A stretch of DNA of 5,741 bases from Candidatus Iainarchaeum sp. (GTDB lineage: Archaea > Micrarchaeota > Micrarchaeia > Anstonellales > Bilamarchaeaceae), in the NCBI GenBank assembly GCA_028711485.1, contig JAQTSF010000046.1, forward strand, positions 1 through 5,741. The letters are read 5' to 3'. The notes beneath the pieces are model-generated. The model did not search any database, was not told where the DNA came from, and worked only from the letters and a program-made list of their open reading frames with translations. The position numbers and the translations under genes are program-made. Of this stretch, positions 1 through 4,913 are shown piece after piece. Position 1 is the first letter of the stretch. Each line of letters begins with the position of its first letter.

Positions 1-59
1 ATGAAATGCCAAAATTGGCAGGGATTCTTGTTGGTGGGCCTATTCCTACAAAAGACTAA
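1..59 (+). CDS. prf1: aRF1 gene, part upstream of an in-frame TAA (5' end outside window)
   Basis: This is the last stretch of an open frame that enters from the left edge and ends at TAA (57-59). The codons from base 3 read EMPKLAGILVGGPIPTKD. This matches the conserved 'GILVGGPGPTK' segment of archaeal and eukaryotic class I release factors, which lies in the central (M) domain region downstream of the catalytic GGQ loop; the GGQ itself is outside the window. The second Gly of GPGP is replaced by Ile. Homology does not end at the stop: the same frame goes straight on with FLDGNYL, which is what aRF1 proteins have right after GPTK plus two variable residues. The TAA therefore falls inside the family alignment, not at its end. 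If termination is efficient here, the product would have the N and M domains but no C domain. The identification is strong despite the short length because this segment is very well conserved. Confidence 0.75.
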   Translation, partial: EMPKLAGILVGGPIPTKD

Positions 60-80
60 TTTTTAGATGGGAATTATCTT

Positions 81-473
81 ATGACAAAACTTAAAGAGAA
101 GGTTATTGGTAGAGTAGATATTGGAGGAAGTGATGAGTCTGGATTGAAAGAACTTGTTTTGAAGTCTCAAGATATCCTTGCGAACCAGGAAATTGTTTAT
201 GAGCACCAAACTATGGAGAAATTTTTTGAAACACTTGGAGAGAAACCTGATTTGGCGACTTTGAAAGAACCGGCTACACGGGAAGCATTAAAATGCGGTG
301 CTGTTGAAACATTATTTTTATCTAAGGAAGTTGATAAAGTTTTGGCGTTAGACTTGAAAAGAATGGCGCAAGTTATTGGTTCTAAAATAGAAATTATTTC
401 AACAGAAACTGAAGAAGGAAAACAATTCAAAAACCTTAGCGGAATTGGAGCTATTTTAAGATTTAGAATTTAA
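81..473 (+). CDS. prf1: Peptide chain release factor aRF1, C-terminal domain (downstream of in-frame TAA)
   Basis: Archaeal aRF1 recognises all three stop codons and triggers peptide release; its C domain binds partners such as ABCE1. This 130-residue piece is the C domain. It opens with KEKVIGRVDIGGSDESGLKELV, as written in two parts: KEKVIGRV (5-12) and DESGLKELV (18-26). It continues with GAVETLFLS (73-81) and IEIISTETEEG (103-113) and closes with SGIGAILRF (120-128), the family's usual end. The frame is open from base 60, and bases 60-80 encode FLDGNYL, also aRF1-like, so ATG 81 is only the first Met after the stop and not a convincing start. There is no good Shine-Dalgarno before it. The C domain is short: between GAVETLFLS and IEIIS there are only about 20 residues and no CxxC pairs, so the zinc-binding minidomain of many aRF1/eRF1 proteins is absent. 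Pelota, the paralogue, also lacks the minidomain, but GGPxPTK just upstream argues for aRF1. The stop codon overlaps that of the converging gene by 4 bases. Confidence 0.85.
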   Translation: MTKLKEKVIGRVDIGGSDESGLKELVLKSQDILANQEIVYEHQTMEKFFETLGEKPDLATLKEPATREALKCGAVETLFLSKEVDKVLALDLKRMAQVIGSKIEIISTETEEGKQFKNLSGIGAILRFRI

Positions 474-1075
474 TTGAAACTAAACCCAAATCCATAACGA
501 CTTGTTCCAAGGTTTTCTGGGAATTCCCCTTCGTTTGTTTTTGTAAAAGTATATCTTCCATGGAGGAATATTGAAAACCATTTAGATAAGGGGATAAAAT
601 ATTTCATTCCAGCAGTTAATCCGAAAGATTGGTATGCCCCCTCCCCTTCTGAAATTCCTGTTTCGCTATTTTCGTCAATCCATTTTGATTTGATTGCTAA
701 ATTCGAGAATGTCGGACCAGCACCAATCTCTAGGTTATCTAATTTATACAGAATTAGTGTGCTTAGTTCTGAAAAACCAACTCCGTAGGTTATTTCTCCA
801 AGGTTTGCTTTTGCCCAACCGCAAGCGAAGCTCGGAGAGATATATATGTTCTTGGCTATTTCTTTTTGTGCTTCGGCGGTTAAACCCCAATACGAACCGA
901 AGATTGTTTTTAGTGTTTCATCATGCGGGACTATGGAGGTTGTGCCAAACCAATAATTCCAAGAGGAATTATTTGGTGTTTCTTGAGCAGTAAGTTTTTG
1001 GAAAGGGAAAAAGGGTAGCAACAAAGCCATGCCGAATAACGCGCCCTTTTTGATTTTGTTACTTAAGGATTTCAT
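470..1075 (-). CDS. Secreted beta-barrel-like (outer membrane protein-type) protein
   Basis: This 201-residue protein has a clear N-terminal signal peptide: positive KIKK (7-10), a hydrophobic core GALFGMALLLPFFPF (11-25) and a likely cleavage site at LTAQE (28-32), next to Ala30 or Gln31. The mature part alternates hydrophobic and polar residues and is rich in Gly and aromatics, with short amphipathic strands separated by polar loops. Examples are FGLTAGMKYFIPL followed by WFSIFLHGRYTF, and a final strand RYGFGFSFN. This is the pattern of small 8-strand outer-membrane barrels of the OmpA/opacity-porin type (the OMP_b-brl group). It ends in Asn rather than the usual terminal Phe. No membrane helix follows the signal peptide. 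A hand GC count of seven 60-base lines gave about 41 percent, not clearly different from aRF1 but above the glycosyltransferase gene. A barrel of this kind is unexpected in an archaeon, so lateral transfer from a bacterium, perhaps Bacteroidota, is possible. Function is unknown; the fold assignment is by pattern only. Confidence 0.6.
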   Translation of the reverse strand: MKSLSNKIKKGALFGMALLLPFFPFQKLTAQETPNNSSWNYWFGTTSIVPHDETLKTIFGSYWGLTAEAQKEIAKNIYISPSFACGWAKANLGEITYGVGFSELSTLILYKLDNLEIGAGPTFSNLAIKSKWIDENSETGISEGEGAYQSFGLTAGMKYFIPLSKWFSIFLHGRYTFTKTNEGEFPENLGTSRYGFGFSFN

Positions 1076-1100
1076 TCTTCTTAACTTTTAAAGAATCAAA

Positions 1101-1113
1101 TTATTTAAATATT
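1101..1113 (-). promoter_or_regulatory. TATA-like box for the beta-barrel-like gene
   Basis: On the minus strand this reads AATATTTAAATAA, an archaeal TATA-type sequence lying 26-38 bases before the ATG at 1075. With archaeal spacing, transcription would begin at or near the start codon, giving a leaderless or nearly leaderless message. The sequence is almost symmetrical, so orientation is judged from its distance to the flanking genes. Confidence 0.45.
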
Positions 1114-1132
1114 TCTTTCTTTTAGCACTAAG

Positions 1133-1146
1133 TTAATAAATAAATA
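1133..1146 (+). promoter_or_regulatory. TATA-like box for the scpB operon
   Basis: TTAATAAATAAATA lies about 16-29 bases before the ATG at 1162 in an 86-base intergenic gap. The position fits a TATA box for a leaderless transcript starting at the ATG. No Shine-Dalgarno precedes ATG 1162, which agrees with leaderless initiation. Confidence 0.45.
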
Positions 1147-1161
1147 ATTCTATCTTAGTTT

Positions 1162-1740
1162 ATGCAAGCATCGAGTGGAACAATTGACGAGATAGACTCT
1201 GCAAAAGAAACAGAAGATATGAAACGGCTTGAAGCAGTTTTTTTTGTTTCAGGTAGATTTTTGAATATGCAAGAACTTATTTCCTTTACAGATATGAATC
1301 CAATTCTTATTGAGCGATTAATTGAAAAGTTACAGGAAAAATATAATCAAGATAATTCTGCTATTGAAATTGTGCAGAAAAATAATCTCTGGAAAATGGA
1401 TGTTAAACAAGAATATGCAGGGGTAATAAACAAAATCGCGACAGGTTCCTCTGAATTTGGAAAAGCAGAGAGGGAAACCTTGGCGATAATTGCGTATAAA
1501 CAACCAATAAAACAATCAGTGATAATTAAAATCCGTGGAAATAAGGCTTACGACCACATTAAGAAATTTTTGGAATTGGGGCTTATTCGAAAAAAGAAAA
1601 TTGGGCACACACACGAGCTTTTTTTGACAGACGAATTTTATGATTACTTTAACTTACAAAAAAAGAGCAGTCCATTACAAGAATCTTTAAAAGTGATGGC
1701 GCCTGAAAATCCTTTAAAGTTAAATTTGGAGAAAGATTAA
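1162..1740 (+). CDS. scpB: Segregation and condensation protein B (ScpB)
   Basis: ScpB is the winged-helix dimer that joins the kleisin ScpA and an SMC protein to form the chromosome-organising complex. The 192-residue protein starts with a non-conserved acidic stretch (1-19), followed by the first winged helix, beginning KRLEAVFFVSGRFLNMQEL (21-39). The second winged helix carries the family's best signature: ERETLAIIAYKQPI, then IRGNKAYDHIKKFLELGLIR and LTDEFYDYFNL. These match the bacterial pattern 'ETLAIIAYKQPI...EIRG...LLERGLI...T..FL.YFGL' closely. The final 30 or so residues are a polar tail. ATG 1162 fits the TATA spacing; Met20 (ATG 1219) is an alternative start just before the conserved part. 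It is the first gene of a tight operon; its TAA shares one base with the next ATG. ScpA and SMC are not in the window. ScpB is commonest in bacteria but also occurs in some archaea. Confidence 0.88.
   Translation: MQASSGTIDEIDSAKETEDMKRLEAVFFVSGRFLNMQELISFTDMNPILIERLIEKLQEKYNQDNSAIEIVQKNNLWKMDVKQEYAGVINKIATGSSEFGKAERETLAIIAYKQPIKQSVIIKIRGNKAYDHIKKFLELGLIRKKKIGHTHELFLTDEFYDYFNLQKKSSPLQESLKVMAPENPLKLNLEKD
1728..1731 (+). promoter_or_regulatory. Shine-Dalgarno (GGAG) for the glycosyltransferase
   Basis: GGAG sits inside the end of scpB, with 8 bases between it and the ATG at 1740. It supports ATG 1740, which overlaps the scpB stop by one base (TAATG), as the true start and implies translation by reinitiation or direct ribosome loading within the operon. 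Confidence 0.55.
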
Positions 1741-2984
1741 TGTTCATAGAAACTTTTGCTTATATTTCTATTTTTATCGGGCTATTCGTTTTTATTTTTT
1801 ATATAATTAGTTATTTTAAAAACCCAAATAAGGATTATGAGGGGATGACAGATAAGGATTTGCCTTTTGTGTCTATTATTGTTCCTGCTTGGAATGAAGA
1901 AGCGGGTATTGAAGATACAATAAAATCCTTAAAAAAGATAATTTATCCAAGAGAAAAGTTTGAGATAATTGTAGTTGATGATGGTAGTTCAGATAACACT
2001 TATGAAAGAGCTAAAAAATATGAAAATGAATATATTAGGATTTTTAAAAAAGATGAAAACGGGGGGAAATATACGGCATTGAATTTTGGAATAGAGAAAT
2101 CTCGTGGAACGATAATTGTTTCAACGGACGCGGATAATTTAGAAGCAGAACCAGATGTTTTACTTAAGATGACTCCTTACTTTCAAGATAAAGAAGTTAT
2201 GTGTGTTGCTCCTTCTATGGCAGTAAGTAATCCGAAAGGATTCCTTGGAAGGATACAGCAGGTGGAATATCTTATGGGCGTTTTTCTGAGAAAAGTTTTT
2301 TCAGCTCTTGACGCAATACATGTTACCCCTGGAGCTTTTTCCGCTTATAGAAAAAAATTTATTGTTGAAACTGGGGGATTTAGAAGAGCACATCTAACCG
2401 AAGATATGGAAATGGCTTTGAGGATTCAAAGTAAGGGATACAAAATTGCAAATAGTGTTGATTCTGTTGTTTATACTAAAGCGCCAACAAAATTTATTCC
2501 ATTACTCAAACAGCGGAGAAGGTGGTATGTTGGGCAAACAAGAAATTATATTGATTATAAGGGGTTATTCTCAAGAAAATATGGGGCTTTGGGAACAATA
2601 GTTTTGCCTCTTTCTATCTGGGCAATAGCTTCTTCAATAATCTTTTCTATTTCTGTTATAATAAGGGGAATAGGGGAGTTATATCACAAACTTATTTTGT
2701 ATAAAAGTATAAATTTTGAAATAAGTTCCTCTTTCTTTGGAGGAGGAAAGCTCTATGATCTCCTCTTGGAGGTTTTGATAAACCCTTTATTTTCCTTCTC
2801 AATATTTTTTATAATCTTGCTAATGGGCTATTTATTTTTCGCTAGGCGATTTATCAAAAAACATTATAAAATTAGGCATGGATTAATTCTCTTTTTGTTG
2901 GTTTACTCTTTGCTTCTTTGTATATGGTGGATTGATGCATTAATATACGCTACAATAAAATATAAAAAACTAAAATGGAGATAA
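1740..2984 (+). CDS. Membrane-bound processive family 2 glycosyltransferase
   Basis: This 414-residue enzyme transfers sugars from nucleotide donors, probably UDP-sugars, to a growing chain at the cytoplasmic face of the membrane. It starts with a membrane helix (about 3-25). The GT-A catalytic domain shows SIIVPAWNEE (45-54), VVDDGSSDNT (78-87), the metal-binding DAD (130-132), the acceptor region GAFSAYRK (198-205), TED with the likely catalytic base (220-222) and QRRRW (258-262). The D, DxD, TED and QxxRW set is that of the processive synthases for cellulose, chitin, hyaluronan and poly-N-acetylglucosamine (PgaC/IcaA/NodC type). Three or four further hydrophobic segments (about 285-310, 347-368 and 380-405) would form the export channel. 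All the expected catalytic residues are present, so the enzyme looks active. Donor and product cannot be read from the sequence; a capsule or surface polysaccharide is likely. It is the second gene of the scpB operon, and the next gene starts around its stop codon. Confidence 0.9.
   Translation: MFIETFAYISIFIGLFVFIFYIISYFKNPNKDYEGMTDKDLPFVSIIVPAWNEEAGIEDTIKSLKKIIYPREKFEIIVVDDGSSDNTYERAKKYENEYIRIFKKDENGGKYTALNFGIEKSRGTIIVSTDADNLEAEPDVLLKMTPYFQDKEVMCVAPSMAVSNPKGFLGRIQQVEYLMGVFLRKVFSALDAIHVTPGAFSAYRKKFIVETGGFRRAHLTEDMEMALRIQSKGYKIANSVDSVVYTKAPTKFIPLLKQRRRWYVGQTRNYIDYKGLFSRKYGALGTIVLPLSIWAIASSIIFSISVIIRGIGELYHKLILYKSINFEISSSFFGGGKLYDLLLEVLINPLFSFSIFFIILLMGYLFFARRFIKKHYKIRHGLILFLLVYSLLLCIWWIDALIYATIKYKKLKWR
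2977..2980 (+). promoter_or_regulatory. Shine-Dalgarno (GGAG) deciding the start at 2990
   Basis: GGAG lies 9 bases before ATG 2990, nearly the same spacing as the GGAG before the glycosyltransferase. The in-frame ATG at 2975 overlaps this GGAG and has no such signal of its own, so 2990 is the preferred start of the following gene. Confidence 0.5.
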
Positions 2985-2989
2985 ATGTT

Positions 2990-3664
2990 ATGAAAAAAGA
3001 AGAGAGACGAGAAATCTCAAAGGGAAGAATTGTTATTTCGTTAGTAATTTCAATTATGCTCTTCTTTGGTTTTTTTACTTTTGGATATTTTGTTGCATAT
3101 TCTGTGATAAACTCAAATATGGAAAAGCAAGAAAATTTAATGAATTCTTTTTTAGAACTTCAGCTTCAGAAGGAAATAATAAAGTCTTCTTGCGATAATT
3201 TTAATTTAGAATCTTTTTCAAGAGATTTAACACGAATGTCAGAGTATATGTCCACCTTAGAAGAAAAACTAGGTAAAAATGATCCTCAAGTTATAGAACA
3301 AAAAGAGAAATATTCTTTAATTGAAATACAACACTTATTATTAGTGGAAGAAAAAATAGAGAGATGTGATACAACAGACCAGCTTTTGGTTTTCTTTTGT
3401 TCTAATGAACCAAAAGATATTCAGAGAGCAGAAGATTTGGGATACATTATTACTAAATTTAGAGAGAAGTATGAAGGGGTTTTTGTTTACTCTTTTGATT
3501 ATAACTTAGATATGACCATTTTAGAAACTCTGAAGAAAAAATATGGAATTGAATCTCCAAATTCAGTTTATTATAATGGAAACTCTTTGGAAAATATTCA
3601 AAGCATAGATGATTTTTTTATAAAAGAGGATAATTATTCTGAAGAGATGATTAGTCTAAATTGA
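2990..3664 (+). CDS. Membrane-anchored protein with coiled region and probable thioredoxin-like domain
   Basis: I do not recognise a named family. From Met 2990 the protein has 224 residues (229 if ATG 2975 is used). A basic, charged N-terminus KKEERREISKGR is followed by one hydrophobic segment (about 14-40), probably an uncleaved anchor with the rest outside the cell. The middle (about 43-125) is helical and charged, with heptad-like runs such as MEKQENLMNSFLELQLQKE. The C-terminal part, from about residue 132, has the layout of a thioredoxin fold: strand LLVFFCSNE, helix, strand GVFVYSFDY, helix ILETLKKKYGI, then a Pro-containing turn and strand SPNSVYYNGN. The CxxC site is replaced by C-S-N-E, leaving one Cys (137). 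Cys68 and Cys126 lie in the helical part. A classic dithiol oxidoreductase is therefore unlikely; a single-Cys or purely structural role is possible. As the last gene of the scpB-glycosyltransferase operon it may serve in the envelope. The Trx call is by pattern only. Confidence 0.6.
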   Translation: MKKEERREISKGRIVISLVISIMLFFGFFTFGYFVAYSVINSNMEKQENLMNSFLELQLQKEIIKSSCDNFNLESFSRDLTRMSEYMSTLEEKLGKNDPQVIEQKEKYSLIEIQHLLLVEEKIERCDTTDQLLVFFCSNEPKDIQRAEDLGYIITKFREKYEGVFVYSFDYNLDMTILETLKKKYGIESPNSVYYNGNSLENIQSIDDFFIKEDNYSEEMISLN

Positions 3665-3680
3665 AGGATAATTAATCTAA

Positions 3681-3719
3681 ACTCTGAGGAAGACATTACA
3701 AGGTATCTTTCCTAAGAGT
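3681..3719 (+). terminator. Hairpin downstream of the operon (possible terminator or operator)
   Basis: ACTCTGAGGA (3681-3690) and TCCTAAGAGT (3710-3719) are inverted repeats matching at 9 of 10 positions, with a 19-base loop. The element begins 17 bases after the stop codon at 3664. The bases after it (ATATTTTACC) contain only a short T run, so it is not a textbook intrinsic terminator. It could end the upstream message, bind a regulator of the next gene, or be chance. Confidence 0.35.
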
Positions 3720-3734
3720 ATATTTTACCATAGA

Positions 3735-3743
3735 AATATTAAA
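3735..3743 (+). promoter_or_regulatory. TATA-like box for the MBF1-like gene
   Basis: AAATATTAA lies about 25-33 bases before ATG 3768, similar to the spacing at the other first genes here. A GGAG at 3763-3766 is only one base from the ATG, too close to act as a Shine-Dalgarno, so leaderless initiation is likelier. TATATTTTA at 3719-3727 is an alternative box that would give a leader of about 15-20 bases. Confidence 0.35.
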
Positions 3744-3767
3744 AAACAGATTCAATCTTTTTGGAGC

Positions 3768-4574
3768 ATGGAAAATTGTGCTAAATGTGGGATTTCTGGA
3801 GAAAAAACTAGGCTTTTTGATGTTGTTTCTAAGGATGGAATTGTTAAGTTATGTAATCGATGTATTCTAGAGGAAGGGTTGCCTGTGATTAAACGACCGA
3901 CAACGACACAGATTAAAGATTCAGAAGTGCAACAAACTTTTCTTCAGAGGGTTCGCGAATTTAATAAACTACCTGGAACAAAAACACCAGTAAGAGAAGA
4001 TGTTAGTTTGAGGGAGATTGTGGATAGAAACTTTAAGATGACTATGAAAGAGAGTACGAAACCGCGACCAGATTTACTTGAAAATTTTCACTGGATTATT
4101 ATGAGAGAGAGGCGGTCGAAGCATATTTCAAGAGAACAATTTGCGAAGGATCTTGGGGAATCTGAGGCATTGATTAAAATGATTGAACAGGGAATTTTAC
4201 CTGAGAATGACAATCTGATAATCAACAAAATAGAGAGTTATTTGAAGATTAAACTTAGGAAGCCAGAATTTCGCATAGAAGCACCAAAAAGAGATCTTAC
4301 ATTTGATTCTGCGAGCGTGTCCAATTTGACGATTTCTGATTTGCAGAATATGAAAAGTCAGAAAGAAGGTTTTTTTATGAATACTGGTGAGATTTGGGAA
4401 GAAGATATTGAAGGAGGAACTCCTTTTGGGGAAAGGATGCCAGAGAAGAAAAAATCAAAAGGATGGAATCTTTTTAAGAAAAAACCTAAAGAAGAACCAG
4501 AGCAGCCCACAGGGAAAGACAAGGAATTATCGCAGGAAGAAATTGACGATTTGATTTTCGGAAGGAAGGCGTAA
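3768..4574 (+). CDS. MBF1-like transcription factor with zinc ribbon, HTH and extended C-terminal tail
   Basis: Archaeal MBF1 proteins have an N-terminal zinc ribbon and an XRE-type (Cro/C1) helix-turn-helix, and are linked to transcription and the ribosome. This 268-residue protein has both. A four-Cys zinc site is C4-x2-C7 and C29-x2-C32. A charged linker (33-102) follows, containing VREFNKLPGTKTPVRED. The helix-turn-helix spans about 103-163: ENFHWIIMRERRSKHISREQ, AKDLGESEALIKMIEQGIL and a closing helix INKIESYLKIKL. The motif 'ISREQFAKDLGESEALIKMIEQG' is, in two halves, that of aMBF1 (S.E..A..LGE.E.LI..IE.G). Unlike typical aMBF1, which ends soon after the HTH at about 150-170 residues, about 100 more residues follow. 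They are polar and Lys/Glu/Pro-rich, with a basic patch (KKKSKGWNLFKKKPK) and an end motif LSQEEIDDLI (254-263). The tail is probably disordered. The gene is alone in its unit, between hairpin and rpo11 promoter. The family call is good; the tail's role is unknown. Confidence 0.75.
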   Translation: MENCAKCGISGEKTRLFDVVSKDGIVKLCNRCILEEGLPVIKRPTTTQIKDSEVQQTFLQRVREFNKLPGTKTPVREDVSLREIVDRNFKMTMKESTKPRPDLLENFHWIIMRERRSKHISREQFAKDLGESEALIKMIEQGILPENDNLIINKIESYLKIKLRKPEFRIEAPKRDLTFDSASVSNLTISDLQNMKSQKEGFFMNTGEIWEEDIEGGTPFGERMPEKKKSKGWNLFKKKPKEEPEQPTGKDKELSQEEIDDLIFGRKA

Positions 4575-4576
4575 TC

Positions 4577-4585
4577 TTTATAAAT
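4577..4585 (+). promoter_or_regulatory. TATA box for rpo11
   Basis: TTTATAAAT, an excellent archaeal TATA box, lies 21-29 bases before the ATG at 4606. It starts three bases after the upstream stop codon. The spacing predicts a leaderless transcript, and there is no Shine-Dalgarno before the ATG. Confidence 0.65.
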
Positions 4586-4605
4586 GAAATTAATGACTTC
4601 TTTAT

Positions 4606-4869
4606 ATGGAAATTACAATTTTAAAAGATGAGAAAGAAGATTTAGAAGCTGAGCTCGATAATGTTACAATAGCGGAGATTCTTCGGGTTTATTTAAATAA
4701 AGATAGCGCAGTTACTTTTGTAGCATGGAAAAGAGAGCACCCAACTAAAAACCCACTTATTGCTGTAAAAACTAAAGGAAAAACAGCCAAGAAAGCAATT
4801 AATGACGCGGTAAGTGCTATTACGAAGGATTTGGAAAAAATTGAAAGTGATTTTAAAAAACTGAAATAA
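4606..4869 (+). CDS. rpo11: DNA-directed RNA polymerase subunit Rpo11 (RpoL)
   Basis: Rpo11, homologous to eukaryotic Rpb11 and the alpha N-terminal domain of bacteria, pairs with Rpo3 to nucleate assembly of archaeal RNA polymerase. The 87-residue length is close to the family's usual 85-100. The sequence follows the family throughout. The N-terminal strand is MEITILKDEKEDLEAEL. The TIAEILRVYLNKD helix stands in the place of the conserved 'TL.NLLR..L'. VTFVAWKREHPTKNPLIAVKTKG (in parts: VTFVAWKREHP, NPLIAVKTKG) corresponds to 'V.FA.Y...HPL..NP...I.T.G'. A long amphipathic C-terminal helix, AKKAINDAVSAITKDLEKIE, supplies the dimer interface. It has its own TATA box and is probably transcribed alone or with the genes downstream. 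Confidence 0.85.
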   Translation: MEITILKDEKEDLEAELDNVTIAEILRVYLNKDSAVTFVAWKREHPTKNPLIAVKTKGKTAKKAINDAVSAITKDLEKIESDFKKLK

Positions 4870-4884
4870 TTCAAAACAATAATC

Positions 4885-4894
4885 CTTATTAATT
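4885..4894 (+). promoter_or_regulatory. TATA-like box for the Nudix-radB unit
   Basis: CTTATTAATT lies 20-29 bases before the ATG at 4914, the same spacing as at rpo11. It is a weaker TATA match than that of rpo11. Confidence 0.35.
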
Positions 4895-4902
4895 CTTTAA
4901 TG

Positions 4903-4910
4903 TTTTTTTT
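4903..4910 (+). terminator. T8 tract after rpo11 (possible archaeal terminator)
   Basis: Eight consecutive T residues lie 33 bases after the rpo11 stop codon, with no hairpin before them. Archaeal RNA polymerase often terminates at bare T runs, so this could end the rpo11 message. It sits just before the Nudix start codon, where it could also affect early transcription of that gene. Confidence 0.35.
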
Positions 4911-4913
4911 GAT

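Noticed and set aside
57..59. Reassignment of TAA to a sense codon
   Set aside because: TAA ends aRF1 itself, the barrel-like gene, scpB, the glycosyltransferase, the MBF1-like gene, rpo11 and the Nudix gene at the expected protein ends. No other conserved gene here has an internal TAA.
57..62. Programmed frameshift as in bacterial prfB
   Set aside because: The coding frame is the same before and after the stop, so no shift is needed. The other two frames do not continue the homology.
81..473. Identification as Pelota/Dom34
   Set aside because: The C domain lacks the minidomain as in Pelota, but the upstream GGPxPTK segment and the STETEEG motif are those of aRF1.
694..993. Plus-strand open frame of 99 residues opposite the barrel-like gene
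   Set aside because: It has no recognisable domain and no promoter or Shine-Dalgarno, and its sequence is Arg/Leu-rich as expected from a shadow of the minus-strand gene, which has a clear signal peptide.
2975..2977. ATG 2975 as start of the Trx-like gene
   Set aside because: It overlaps the GGAG that best serves ATG 2990 and has no Shine-Dalgarno of its own. It remains possible, adding five residues.
3662..3712. Readthrough of the TGA ending the Trx-like gene, which would add 16 residues up to a TAA
   Set aside because: The fold is already complete before the TGA, and the added residues show no recognisable pattern, so this is probably chance.
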